A stretch of DNA of 64,000 nt. Source: Streptomyces sp. CB01249. Its GTDB lineage: Bacteria > Actinomycetota > Actinomycetes > Streptomycetales > Streptomycetaceae. The stretch is taken from NCBI RefSeq assembly GCF_001905735.1, contig NZ_LISW01000006.1, positions 7,432 to 71,431 of the forward strand, written 5' to 3'. Position numbers and translations under genes: made by a program. Positions 24,475 to 33,133 of the stretch are shown here, piece by piece (position 1 is the stretch's first letter; each line of letters starts with the position of its first letter). A model generated the notes under the pieces. It was not told where the DNA came from, ran no database searches, and saw only the letters and a program-made list of their open reading frames with translations.

Positions 24475-26271
24475 TCACGAGCGGTAGATCGACTCCACCT
24501 CGTCCGCGAAGTCCTTCGCCACCACGTTCCGCTTCAGCTTCAGCGAGGGCGTGATGTGGCCCGCCTCCTCGGTGAACTGGGCGCCCAGGATGCGGAACTT
24601 GCGGACCGACTCGGCCTTGGAGACCGCCGCGTTGCCGTCGTCCACCGCGCGCTGCACCTCGGCGATCAGCTCCGGGTCGTCGCGCAGCGACAGCGCGGTC
24701 GATCCCGCGGGCTTGCCGTGCTCCTCGGCCCAGCGGCCCAGGAACTCCTCGTCCAGCGTCACCAGCGCGCCCACGAAGGGCCGCCCGTCGCCGACCACCA
24801 TGCACTCCGCCACCAGGGCGTGGCCCCGGATGCGGTCCTCGATGACGGCGGGAGCGACGTTCTTGCCGCCGGCCGTGACGATGATCTCCTTCTTGCGGCC
24901 GGTGATCGCGAGGTAGCCGTCCTCGTCCAGCGTGCCGATGTCCCCGGTGTGGAACCAGCCGTCCGCCAGCGCCTCGGCCGTCGCCGCCTCGTTGTTCCAG
25001 TAGCCGGAGAACAGGTGCTCGCCGTGGAGCAGCACCTCGCCGTCGTCCGCGATGCGCACCACGGAACCGGGGAGCGGCTGGCCGACCGTGCCGATCTTCT
25101 GCCGGTCCCACGGGTTGAAGGCGGTGGCCGCGCAGGACTCGGTCAGGCCGTAGCCCTCCAGGACGGTGAAGCCGATGCCCCGGTAGAAGTGGCCGAGCCG
25201 CTCGCCGAGCGGGGCGCCGCCGGAGATCGCGTGCTCGCCGCGCCCGCCGAGCACCGCGCGCAGCTTGCCGTAGACCAGGCGGTCGAAGACCTTGTGCCGG
25301 AACTTCAGGCCCATCGAGGGGCCCTGCGGGGTGCCCAGCGCGCGGCTGTAGGCGATGGCCGTGTCGGCGGCCTTGTCGAAGATCTTGCCCTTGCCGTCGG
25401 CCTGCGCCTTGGCGCGCGCCGCGTTGTAGACCTTCTCGAAGACGCGCGGCACACCGAGGATCAGCGTCGGGCGGAACGCGGCCAGCTCGTCGGTGAGGTT
25501 CTTGATGTCCGGGACGCAGCCGAGCTTGATCGGCGCCATCACCGAGGCGACCTCCACCAGCCGTCCGAAGACGTGGGCGGCGGGCAGGAAGAGCAGCACC
25601 GAGCACTCGCCGGTACGGAAGAGGGGCTTCAGGCGCTCCACCACGTTGCCGCACTCCGCGAAGAAGCTGCGGTGGGTCAGCACGCAGCCCTTCGGGCGGC
25701 CCGTGGTGCCCGAGGTGTAGACGATGGTGGCCGGGTCGTCGGCGCGGGCCGCCGCGCTGCGCAGGTCCACGGTCTCCTCGGAGACCGCTTCGCCCTCGGC
25801 CCGGAGCGTGTCGACGGCGCCCTTCTCGATCTGCCAGACGTGGCGCAGCCCGGGGAGCCGGTCGCGCACGGAGGCGACGGCGGCGGCGTGGACGTCGCTC
25901 TCGACCAGGACCGCGACGGCCCCCGAGTCACCGAGGATCCACTGCACCTGCTCGGGCGAGCTGGTCTCGTACACCGGCACGGTGACCGCGCCCGCGCTCC
26001 AGATCGCGAAGTCGAGCAGCACCCACTCGTAGCGGGTGCGCGACATCAGGGCCACCCGGTCGCCGGGCTCGACGCCCGCCGCGATCAGGCCTTTGGCGGC
26101 CGACCGGACCTCGGCCAGGAACTGCGTGGCGGTGACGTCCGTCCAGACGCCCGCCACTTTGCGGCTCATCACCGCGACATCGGGATGCTGAGCGGCATTG
26201 CGGCGGATGAGATCCGTCAGGTTGCCGTCCGAGGGGACCTCGTACAGGGCCGGAAGGCTGAACTCGCGCAA
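24475..26271 (-). CDS. long-chain fatty-acid-CoA ligase (FadD15-like)
   Basis: A 598-residue AMP-forming acyl-CoA synthetase. The P-loop IVYTSGTTGRPKG, the EGYGLTESCA motif, TGDIG and the lysine-bearing ITGRKKEIIVTAGGKNVAP segment are all present in order. The start is TTG at 26271 with GAGGAG eight bases upstream; an upstream ATG is out of frame. It activates long-chain fatty acids with ATP and CoA. It corresponds to M. tuberculosis Rv2187 (FadD15) by position next to a PimB gene. Confidence 0.95.
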   Translation of the reverse strand: MREFSLPALYEVPSDGNLTDLIRRNAAQHPDVAVMSRKVAGVWTDVTATQFLAEVRSAAKGLIAAGVEPGDRVALMSRTRYEWVLLDFAIWSAGAVTVPVYETSSPEQVQWILGDSGAVAVLVESDVHAAAVASVRDRLPGLRHVWQIEKGAVDTLRAEGEAVSEETVDLRSAAARADDPATIVYTSGTTGRPKGCVLTHRSFFAECGNVVERLKPLFRTGECSVLLFLPAAHVFGRLVEVASVMAPIKLGCVPDIKNLTDELAAFRPTLILGVPRVFEKVYNAARAKAQADGKGKIFDKAADTAIAYSRALGTPQGPSMGLKFRHKVFDRLVYGKLRAVLGGRGEHAISGGAPLGERLGHFYRGIGFTVLEGYGLTESCAATAFNPWDRQKIGTVGQPLPGSVVRIADDGEVLLHGEHLFSGYWNNEAATAEALADGWFHTGDIGTLDEDGYLAITGRKKEIIVTAGGKNVAPAVIEDRIRGHALVAECMVVGDGRPFVGALVTLDEEFLGRWAEEHGKPAGSTALSLRDDPELIAEVQRAVDDGNAAVSKAESVRKFRILGAQFTEEAGHITPSLKLKRNVVAKDFADEVESIYRS

Positions 26272-26524
26272 GACTGCTGCTCCTCATCGGGCTCCGGTGC
26301 CACGGCTCTGTGTGACGCACCGGCGCGGTCCAAGATGGCGGGTGCTCAGTGGGGTGAGCACGACTGGACTGCCCGGACGTTACCCACCAGTACTCGGTTC
26401 CGGATAGGGGGTCCCGGCCAGATGTCTTATGCGTCACACATATCGGGACGTCCTTTCGCGCACAGTAGTCCACCCATCCACACACCAGGAAGTAACCGCA
26501 GGTCCGGGGCCTCTGCACAGGCCC

Positions 26525-26530
26525 TAGGCT
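26525..26530 (+). promoter_or_regulatory. -10 hexamer of a probable leaderless promoter
   Basis: TAGGCT ends exactly six bases before the ATG at 26537. There is no Shine-Dalgarno sequence. The 265-bp gap from 26272 otherwise shows nothing I can assign. Confidence 0.55.
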
Positions 26531-26536
26531 GTTTTC

Positions 26537-27316
26537 ATGCGAGCAGGAGCGAACACCCGCGTCCATGTGGTCAGCGACGTGCACGGCAACACCGAGGCGC
26601 TGGCCCGCGCCGGGGACGGTGCCGACGCCCTGATCTGCCTCGGTGACCTGGTCCTCTTCCTCGACTACGCGGACCACTCGCGCGGCATCTTCCCCGACCT
26701 CTTCGGCGTCGAGAACGCCGACCGGATCGTCGCCCTGCGCACCGCCCGCCGCTACGAGGAGGCCCGCGACTTCGGCCGCCAGCTGTGGCAGGGCATGGAC
26801 CGCAACGCCGCGATCACCGAAGCGGTGCGCCGGCAGTACGCCGAGATGTTCGCCGCGCTGCCCACCCCGACGTACGCCACCTACGGCAACGTCGACATCC
26901 CCGCCCTGTGGCCCGAGTACGCCGCCCCCGGCACCACCGTCCTGGACGGCGAGCGCGTCGAGATCGGCGGCCGTGTCTTCGGCTTCGTCGGCGGCGGCCT
27001 GCGGACGCCGATGCGCACCCCGTACGAGATCGACGACGAGGAGTACGCCGCGAAGATCGAGGCGGTCGGCGAGGTCGACGTGCTCTGCACCCACATCCCG
27101 CCCGAGGTGCCGGAGCTGGTCTACGACACCGTGGCGCGCCGCTTCGAGCGCGGCAGCCGGGCCCTGCTCGACGCCATCCGCCGCACCCGCCCCCGCTACT
27201 CCCTCTTCGGCCACGTCCACCAGCCGCTGGCCCGCCGGATGCGGATCGGGGCCACCGAGTGCGTGAACGTCGGCCACTTCGCCTCCACCGGCCGGCCCTG
27301 GGCACTGGAGTGGTGA
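26537..27316 (+). CDS. metallophosphoesterase (calcineurin-like)
   Basis: A 259-residue dinuclear metal phosphoesterase. Metal-binding motifs in order: SDVHGN (Asp14, His16), CLGDLV (Asp37), YGNVD (the usual GNHD with Val for His), THIPP and FGHVHQP. The change in the third motif removes the usual proton-donor histidine, which may affect specificity or activity. The ATG has a -10 hexamer six bases upstream. Substrate unknown. Confidence 0.88.
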   Translation: MRAGANTRVHVVSDVHGNTEALARAGDGADALICLGDLVLFLDYADHSRGIFPDLFGVENADRIVALRTARRYEEARDFGRQLWQGMDRNAAITEAVRRQYAEMFAALPTPTYATYGNVDIPALWPEYAAPGTTVLDGERVEIGGRVFGFVGGGLRTPMRTPYEIDDEEYAAKIEAVGEVDVLCTHIPPEVPELVYDTVARRFERGSRALLDAIRRTRPRYSLFGHVHQPLARRMRIGATECVNVGHFASTGRPWALEW

Positions 27317-27415
27317 ACCGCCCCACCCTGGGACGGGCCGCCGGGCGCACGCGATAGCCTTCTGGCGGCAGGCTTCTGCCGACGGACCGGTACACCGCAC
27401 TGGAGGGCCACAGCG

Positions 27416-27865
27416 ATGGCTGAACACACCAGCTCGAGCATCACGATCGAGGCGGCGCCGGCCGACGTCATGGGTGTGATCGCCGACTTCGAGCGCTACC
27501 CGGAGTGGACCGGCGAGGTCAAGGAGGCCGAGGTCCTCGGCACCGACGAGCACGGCCGCGCCGAGAAGGTCCGCCTCGTCCTGGACGCCGGTGCGATCAA
27601 GGACGACCACACCCTCGCCTACACCTGGATCGGCGACTACGAGGTCAGCTGGACCCTGGTCAAGTCCCAGATGCTCCGCGCCATCGACGGCTCCTACGCG
27701 CTCGCCCCCCTCGGCGACGGCGACCGCACCGAGGTCACCTACCGGCTGACCGTCGACGTCAAGATCCCCATGCTCGGCATGATCAAGCGCAAGGCGGAGA
27801 AGGTCATCATCGACCGCGCCCTCGCCGGTCTGAAGAAGCGCGTCGAGTCCGTCCCGAAGGGCTGA
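27416..27865 (+). CDS. SRPBCC (START-like) lipid/ligand-binding protein
   Basis: A 149-residue SRPBCC-fold protein, with the typical start SSSITIEAAPADVMGVIADFERYPEW and a long C-terminal helix (KAEKVIIDRALAGLKKRVE). This fold makes a deep hydrophobic pocket, often for lipids or polyketides. The ATG has a GGAGGG ribosome site. The ArsA-like ATPase gene starts four bases after its stop, so they are one operon; the same pair (Rv2185c, Rv2184c) occurs in M. tuberculosis. The ligand is unknown. Confidence 0.9.
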   Translation: MAEHTSSSITIEAAPADVMGVIADFERYPEWTGEVKEAEVLGTDEHGRAEKVRLVLDAGAIKDDHTLAYTWIGDYEVSWTLVKSQMLRAIDGSYALAPLGDGDRTEVTYRLTVDVKIPMLGMIKRKAEKVIIDRALAGLKKRVESVPKG

Positions 27866-27869
27866 GCGC

Positions 27870-29087
27870 GTGCGTACGGTCCTGGTCACCGGACCCGGCG
27901 GAGCAGGCCGTACGACCGTCGCGGCGGCCACCGCGCTCGCCGCAGCCCGCGACGGCGCCCGCACCCTGCTGATCTCCGCCGACCCGATACCCGGCTTCCC
28001 CGACGCCACCGCCCCCACCCCGGTCACCGCCGGGCTGCGGTCCGTCCGGATCGACTCCGCCGCCCACTTTCGCGGCGAACTCCTCGCTCTCCAGGAGCAG
28101 TTGTCTTCCGTCCTCGAACTGCTCGGCGGCAACCCGCTGGACGGCGAGGAGCTGACCGAACTCCCCGGCAGCGGCGAACTCGCCCTGCTCCACGCCCTGC
28201 GCCGGGCCGCCCACGGCGACTGGTCCGCCGAGGCGTACGACCTCCTCGTGGTGGACCTCCCGCCCCTGCGCGACGCGCTGCGCCTGCTCGCCCTCCCCGA
28301 ACAGCTGCGCCGCTATCTGCGCCGGCTGCTGCCCCAGGAGCGCCAGGCCGCCCGCGCCCTGCGCCCGATGCTCGCCCAGCTGGCCGGGGTGCCCATGCCC
28401 GCCCAGTGGCTGTACGAGGCCGCCGCCCGGCACGACGGCGAACTGGCCCAGGTCCAGGCGCTGATCGAGGACCGGGCCACCACCCTCCGGCTCGTCGCCG
28501 AGCCGGGCCCGGCCGCCGACGAGGCCCTGCGCACCGCCCGCACCGGCCTCGCCCTGCACGGGCTGCGCGCCGAGGCGCCGGTCGCCAACCGGCTGCTGCC
28601 CGGCCACTCCCCGGACCCGTTCTTCGCCGCGCTCGCCGCCCAGCAGGAGAAGTCCCTCGGCCACTGGGCGGACGAGGGCGCGGCCCCGGTCCGGATCGCC
28701 CACCTCGGCCGCGACCCGCAGGGCCCCGACGACCTCCTGGCCCTGGCCGTCGCGGACGGCGCGGATGGTGAGGGCAACGCGCTCGCCGTGCCCGGCACCG
28801 GCGAGGAGCCCGGCCGGGCCCCGGACCCCTGGTGGACCGAGGAGGCCGGCGGGCCGGACGGCGACGGGATACTCGTCTGGTGCCTGCGGCTCCCCGGCGC
28901 CGTCAAGAAGGACCTCCAGCTCGTCCGGCGCGGCGGCGAACTCCTCCTGACCGTCGGCCCGTTCCACCGCATCGTCCCCCTGGAACCCGCCCTGCGCCGC
29001 TGCACCGTCTCCGGCGCGGCCCTCACCGACGGCGTGCTCCGGGTCCGCTTCACGCCCGATCCCGCGCTCTGGCCCCGGACGAGCTGA
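27870..29087 (+). CDS. ArsA/Get3-like ATPase with altered P-loop
   Basis: A 405-residue SIMIBI-class ATPase of the ArsA/Get3 type. The N-terminal motif reads GPGGAGRTTVA in place of the family's KGGxGKT[T/S], so the signature lysine is Pro and the Walker lysine is Arg. Later the sequence has DLLVVDLPPLRDALRLL, matching the DTAPTGHTLRLL region. The C-terminal 80 residues resemble the small beta domain appended to bacterial ArsA proteins. GTG start at 27870. Bacterial ArsA-like proteins outside arsenic operons have poorly known roles; here the partner is an SRPBCC protein, so lipid or membrane-protein handling is more likely than arsenite export. No arsB or arsR is nearby. Confidence 0.8.
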   Translation: MRTVLVTGPGGAGRTTVAAATALAAARDGARTLLISADPIPGFPDATAPTPVTAGLRSVRIDSAAHFRGELLALQEQLSSVLELLGGNPLDGEELTELPGSGELALLHALRRAAHGDWSAEAYDLLVVDLPPLRDALRLLALPEQLRRYLRRLLPQERQAARALRPMLAQLAGVPMPAQWLYEAAARHDGELAQVQALIEDRATTLRLVAEPGPAADEALRTARTGLALHGLRAEAPVANRLLPGHSPDPFFAALAAQQEKSLGHWADEGAAPVRIAHLGRDPQGPDDLLALAVADGADGEGNALAVPGTGEEPGRAPDPWWTEEAGGPDGDGILVWCLRLPGAVKKDLQLVRRGGELLLTVGPFHRIVPLEPALRRCTVSGAALTDGVLRVRFTPDPALWPRTS

Positions 29088-29170
29088 ACGGCGTACCGGC
29101 GTTCGGGTACCGTCGAAGGTACGTGTCCGGTATGCCGGGCCGCCGGCCACGATGCCCCCAGGAGTCCGCC

Positions 29171-29629
29171 ATGAGCGAAGCCACCGATCGCCCCGCCGAC
29201 GACAACGCCTGGGCCGACGCGTGCGCCGAGGACCTCGCCGCCGAGCAGGCCCGCCGTCGCGCCGCCTACGGCCCGCCGCCCGGCTCCGCCGCCGAGGAGC
29301 TGCGCAAGCTGATGGACGCGGTGTCCGACAAGCTCGGCTCTTTCCAGGCGCCGCTTCTCGGACTGGCCGCGCAGGGTGCCGTGCAGCAGGTCATCCAGCA
29401 GGCGAAGGCGGCCGTGGAGCCCGTGATCGAGCGCAATCCGGACGTTTTCGACCACATCGCGGCGGCCGGTAACGAACTGCTCGCCGCCTACCGCTCTGCG
29501 GTCCAGGGCCAGGAAGGCCGCTGGACCCGGGGGGCGGGGGACCCCGCGGGCACCGAAAAGAAGGCGGAAGGCCCCGAAGGCCCCCGCGACGAGGGGTCCG
29601 GCGCAGGCGAACACATCGACCTCGACTGA
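29171..29629 (+). CDS. DUF5304-type protein, upstream partner of glucokinase (SCO2127-like)
   Basis: A 152-residue acidic, soluble protein: an Ala-rich helical body (residues 15-115) and a low-complexity tail rich in Gly, Glu and Pro. The ATG is preceded by AGGAG. The glucokinase gene begins 74 bp downstream. In S. coelicolor the gene at this position (SCO2127) was reported to restore glucokinase activity and glucose repression in 2-deoxyglucose-resistant strains; that identification is by position and family. No catalytic motif is visible. Confidence 0.78.
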   Translation: MSEATDRPADDNAWADACAEDLAAEQARRRAAYGPPPGSAAEELRKLMDAVSDKLGSFQAPLLGLAAQGAVQQVIQQAKAAVEPVIERNPDVFDHIAAAGNELLAAYRSAVQGQEGRWTRGAGDPAGTEKKAEGPEGPRDEGSGAGEHIDLD

Positions 29630-29703
29630 CCGGCGCCGGAGAGGACGGGGCCCGGCCTCGGGTACGGTTGCCTCAGCGGGGCTCGACCGGAACTGAGGGA
29701 TTC

Positions 29704-30645
29704 ATGGGACTCACCATCGGCGTCGATATCGGCGGCACGAAGATCGCAGCTGGAGTGGTCGACGAAGAGGGCCACATCCTCTCGACCTTCAAGGTGCCGA
29801 CCCCGCCGACGGCCGAAGCCATCGTGGACGCCATCGCGGCGGCGGTCTCCGGCGCGAGCGCCGGGCACCAGGTCGACGCCGTCGGCATCGGCGCGGCCGG
29901 ATACGTGGACGACAAGCGGGCCACCGTGCTGTTCGCGCCCAACATCAACTGGCGCCACGAACCGCTCAAGGACAAGGTCGAGCAGCGCGTCGGCCTCCCC
30001 GTCGTCGTGGAGAACGACGCCAACGCCGCCGCCTGGGGCGAATACCGCTTCGGTGCCGGCCAGGGCCACGACGACGTCATCTGCATCACGCTCGGCACCG
30101 GCCTCGGCGGCGGCATCATCATCGGCAACAAGCTGCGCCGCGGACGCTTCGGCGTGGCCGCCGAGTTCGGCCACATCCGGGTCGTCCCGGACGGTCTGCT
30201 CTGCGGCTGCGGCAGCCAGGGCTGCTGGGAGCAGTACGCCTCCGGCCGCGCCCTCGTGCGCTACGCGAAGCAGCGCGCCAACGCCACCCCGGAGAACGCC
30301 ACGATCCTGCTGGCGCTCGGCGACGGCACGGTCGAGGGCATCGAGGGCAAGCACATCAGCGAGGCGGCCCGCCAGGGCTGCCCGGTGGCCATCGACTCGT
30401 TCCGCGAGCTGGCCCGCTGGGCCGGTGCCGGACTCGCCGACCTGGCCTCGCTGTTCGACCCGTCGGCCTTCATCGTCGGCGGCGGCGTCTCGGACGAGGG
30501 CGAGCTCGTCCTCGACCCGATCCGCAAGTCGTTCCGGCGCTGGCTGATCGGCGGCGAATGGCGCCCGCACGCGCAGGTGCTCGCCGCCCAACTCGGCGGC
30601 AAGGCAGGACTCGTGGGAGCGGCGGACCTGGCCCGCCAGGGCTGA
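29704..30645 (+). CDS. glkA: ROK-family glucokinase
   Basis: A 313-residue glucokinase. Phosphate-1 motif IGVDIGGTKIAAGVV at the N-terminus, NDANAAAWGEYRFGAG with the catalytic Asp, GTGLGGG, and the ROK zinc motif CGCGSQGCWEQYASG. In Streptomyces this enzyme phosphorylates glucose and is the main known mediator of carbon catabolite repression. The ATG at 29704 follows GAGGGA; a TACGGT -10 is at 29662-29667. Confidence 0.96.
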   Translation: MGLTIGVDIGGTKIAAGVVDEEGHILSTFKVPTPPTAEAIVDAIAAAVSGASAGHQVDAVGIGAAGYVDDKRATVLFAPNINWRHEPLKDKVEQRVGLPVVVENDANAAAWGEYRFGAGQGHDDVICITLGTGLGGGIIIGNKLRRGRFGVAAEFGHIRVVPDGLLCGCGSQGCWEQYASGRALVRYAKQRANATPENATILLALGDGTVEGIEGKHISEAARQGCPVAIDSFRELARWAGAGLADLASLFDPSAFIVGGGVSDEGELVLDPIRKSFRRWLIGGEWRPHAQVLAAQLGGKAGLVGAADLARQG

Positions 30646-30668
30646 TCCACCCGCGCATCCAAAACGCC

Positions 30669-30707
30669 GGACGCCCGTCGCGCCCCCTGGGGGAGCGGCG
30701 GGCGTCC
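30669..30707 (+). terminator. intrinsic terminator after glkA
   Basis: A 9-bp perfect stem (30669-30677 and 30699-30707) around a GC-rich loop, 24 bp after the glkA stop. Confidence 0.6.
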
Positions 30708-30711
30708 GCCG

Positions 30712-30717
30712 TATCGT
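30712..30717 (+). promoter_or_regulatory. -10 hexamer of a probable leaderless promoter
   Basis: TATCGT ends six bases before the ATG at 30724, directly after the glkA terminator. Confidence 0.5.
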
Positions 30718-30723
30718 GAGGGC

Positions 30724-31482
30724 ATGGCCACGATGTCGCTGCCCGATTCGTGCACCGAGCCGGACGGCTCGGCCGTCATCCGCGTGCTCAGCTACAACAT
30801 CCGCTCGATGCGCGACGACTGCGGCGCCCTCGCCCGGGTCATCCGCGCCTGCGCCCCCGATCTGGTCCTCGTCCAGGAGGCGCCGCGCTTCGTCCGCTGG
30901 CGCAAGTACGCCGCCCGGCTCGCCGCCGCCACCGACCTGGTGATCCTGGGCGGGGGCGCCACCGCCGCCGGGCCGCTGCTGCTGTGCTCGCTGCGCGCCA
31001 CGGTCGAGCGCACCGAGGACATCCTGCTGCCGCGCACCCCGGGCCAGCACCGACGGGGTTTCGCCACCGCAGTGGTCCGGTTCGCGGGCGCCCGGGTCGG
31101 GGTGGTCAGCTGCCACCTGAGCCTTCAGCGGCAGGAGCGGCTGGCCCAGGCGCAGCGGCTGACGGAGACCGTGGACGCGCTGGGCGCGGCGCACGCCGTC
31201 GTCGCCGGCGACCTCAACGACGTACCGAGCGGGCGGGCCTTCCGGCGGCTGGCCGGGCGCTACCAGGACTGCTGGGAGACCAAGCCGCAGGGCGGCGAGT
31301 ACACCTTCCCGGCGCACGAGCCGCGCCGCCGGATCGACGCCGTCTTCGCCACCGGCGGCATCGAGGTCCTCGGCTGCGGGGTCCCGGACGGACTGCCCGG
31401 GGTGCGCGAGGCCGACCTCAGGGCCGCGACCGACCACCGCCCGGTGCTGGCCGCGCTGAGGGTGCCCGCCGACAGGGCCTAG
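30724..31482 (+). CDS. endonuclease/exonuclease/phosphatase-family protein
   Basis: A 252-residue EEP-fold hydrolase. Motifs in order: LSYNIRSM (Asn), DLVLVQEAP (metal Glu), VVSCHLSL, VVAGDLNDVPSG (Asp and Asn), RIDAVFA, and the closing ATDHRPVLA with catalytic His. It could act on nucleic acid, a phosphoinositide or another phosphodiester. The ATG is probably leaderless. Its TAG stop overlaps the stop of the convergent gene by three bases (CTAG). Confidence 0.9.
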   Translation: MATMSLPDSCTEPDGSAVIRVLSYNIRSMRDDCGALARVIRACAPDLVLVQEAPRFVRWRKYAARLAAATDLVILGGGATAAGPLLLCSLRATVERTEDILLPRTPGQHRRGFATAVVRFAGARVGVVSCHLSLQRQERLAQAQRLTETVDALGAAHAVVAGDLNDVPSGRAFRRLAGRYQDCWETKPQGGEYTFPAHEPRRRIDAVFATGGIEVLGCGVPDGLPGVREADLRAATDHRPVLAALRVPADRA

Positions 31483-32135
31483 ACCACCGCGCCCCGGCCC
31501 GGGTCGTCGTCGCCGTCCTCGTCGGAGTCCATTCGCGCCACCAGCGTCACGAAGCCGCCCAGGAAGCCGCCGACGCAGACCGTCGTCAGCCACCAGGTCA
31601 TCTCCCAGGACAGCAGCACCGCGAGCAGCATCAGCACCGGCCCGCCGACCACCGCGAGCCAGGCGAACTTCGCCGTGACGTCGGCCTCCGGCAGCGGCGG
31701 CGGCTCCGGCGGCACGAAGTGCCCCTCGTCGTCGTCCCCGCCGCCCTTGACGGGCGCGTCCGGGTCGGCCGGCTCGTAGTCGCGCGGGCCCACGCCCGGC
31801 GCGAAGACCACCGAACCACCGAGCGGCCTGTCCTCGTCCGGCTTCGGCTTGGGCGGCCGCTTGCCGAGCCCCTTGTCCGAGGCCGGGGCGGTCAGCGGAC
31901 CGTCGTCCGGCAGCGCCAGGTCCTCGATCGACCGGAAGGGCCGCGCGCCCGGCGGGTCCGGCGGCTCCTCCCCGTAACCCTCCACGATGGCCCGCCAGAC
32001 GGCGTCCTCGTCCAGCGGTCCGTCCCCCGCACCGGCCACCGGGGCGCCGGTGTCGTCGGCGACGGCCGCCCCCTCCGCGGGAAGCGGCTCCCGCTCCTCC
32101 TCGCTGCCCGCGCGCTCCGCGTCATACTCAGCCAC
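31479..32135 (-). CDS. acidic, proline-rich protein with C-terminal membrane helices
   Basis: A 218-residue protein. Residues 1-150 are acidic and Pro/Asp/Gly-rich with no hydrophobic segment; residues about 153-205 hold two membrane helices (FAWLAVVGGPVLMLLAVLLSW and a following WLTTVCVGGFLGGFVTLVA), then an acidic tail. The GTG at 32135 follows a strong AGGAGGGGGG and overlaps the end of the upstream hydrolase gene by eight bases, indicating one operon. Function unknown; the layout suits a membrane anchor with a disordered cytoplasmic part. Confidence 0.75.
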   Translation of the reverse strand: MAEYDAERAGSEEEREPLPAEGAAVADDTGAPVAGAGDGPLDEDAVWRAIVEGYGEEPPDPPGARPFRSIEDLALPDDGPLTAPASDKGLGKRPPKPKPDEDRPLGGSVVFAPGVGPRDYEPADPDAPVKGGGDDDEGHFVPPEPPPLPEADVTAKFAWLAVVGGPVLMLLAVLLSWEMTWWLTTVCVGGFLGGFVTLVARMDSDEDGDDDPGRGAVV

Positions 32136-32910
32136 TGGACGTACCCCCCTCCTGATCCTTCTCGCTCGGAGCGAGGCGGCCGATGAACGCAAGGCTCTCG
32201 TCGAAGATCCGCTTCGCATCATGGTCCAACGTCGCCACGTGGTAGCTCTGTTCCAGCAGGATCTCCCGGACGTCCGTCGAGGAGACGCGGCTCAGGATGC
32301 GGGCCGAGTCGGCGGGCGGCACGACATGGTCCTGCGGGCTGTGCAGCAGCAGGAGCGGCTGGGTGACCTGGGGCAGCTCGCCGTCGACCAGCCGGAAGAA
32401 CCGGCGCACCGAATGCGCCGCGTGCAGCGGCACCCGGTCGTAGCCCACCTCCGCGACGCCCTCCAGGGCGATGTCGCTGACCAGGCCCTTCGTCGTCGGC
32501 ACCAGATGGCGGGCCACCGGCAGCGCGTGCGCCGCGAGGCCGTGCACCTTGTTGGCCGGATTGACGAGCACCAGACCGCTGACCGCGTCCCCGTGCTTCG
32601 CGGCCAGCCGCAGCGCCAGCGCACCGCCCATCGAGAGCCCGAAGACGAACACCCGCTCGCAGCGCTCCAGCAGCCCGCGGAGCTCCCGGTCCACCTCCGC
32701 GTACCAGTCCTGCCAGCCGGTCACCTGCATGTCCTGCCAGCGCGTGCCGTGCCCGGGGAGCAGCGGCAGCGAGACCGTGAAGCCCCGCTCGGCCAGATGG
32801 TCGGCCCAGGGGCGCAGCGACTGCGGGGAACCGGTGAATCCGTGACAGAGGAGGACGCCGACCTCTCCGCCCTCGTGGCGGAACGGCTCGGCTCCGGGAA
32901 GGACCGGCAC
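32128..32910 (-). CDS. alpha/beta hydrolase, carboxylesterase-like
   Basis: A serine hydrolase of about 260 residues. Features: oxyanion region LLCHGFTGSP, nucleophile elbow GLSMGG, acidic residue region HSPQDHVVPP, and the final catalytic His in QSYHVATLDHD. It resembles monoacylglycerol lipase-like carboxylesterases. I prefer the GTG at 32910, which follows GGAG closely; an in-frame TTG at 32922 would add four residues. The plsC-like gene is divergent, so lipid turnover is plausible. Confidence 0.88.
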   Translation of the reverse strand: MPVLPGAEPFRHEGGEVGVLLCHGFTGSPQSLRPWADHLAERGFTVSLPLLPGHGTRWQDMQVTGWQDWYAEVDRELRGLLERCERVFVFGLSMGGALALRLAAKHGDAVSGLVLVNPANKVHGLAAHALPVARHLVPTTKGLVSDIALEGVAEVGYDRVPLHAAHSVRRFFRLVDGELPQVTQPLLLLHSPQDHVVPPADSARILSRVSSTDVREILLEQSYHVATLDHDAKRIFDESLAFIGRLAPSEKDQEGGTSSG

Positions 32911-33133
32911 CGGGGTCTCCAATTCATGAGGCTCGCGGGGGAGCGAGCGGGGAGCGGAAGGGGGGTTCGGAAGGATGTACGGGATACGCGAGGATTACTT
33001 CACCGTACGCGACCGGGCCGACACCGACCAGGGCCGTCACGGCCCGGGCCGCGTACGCCCTTCCGCGCCGGGCGGGAGGAAGGGGGACACGGCGGGTTAA
33101 GGTCTGTCGGACAGCACACAGGAGGCATCCGAG

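Noticed and set aside
27870..29087. Arsenic resistance operon
   Set aside because: Only an ArsA-like ATPase is present; no arsB, arsC or arsR, and the P-loop is not that of arsenite pumps.
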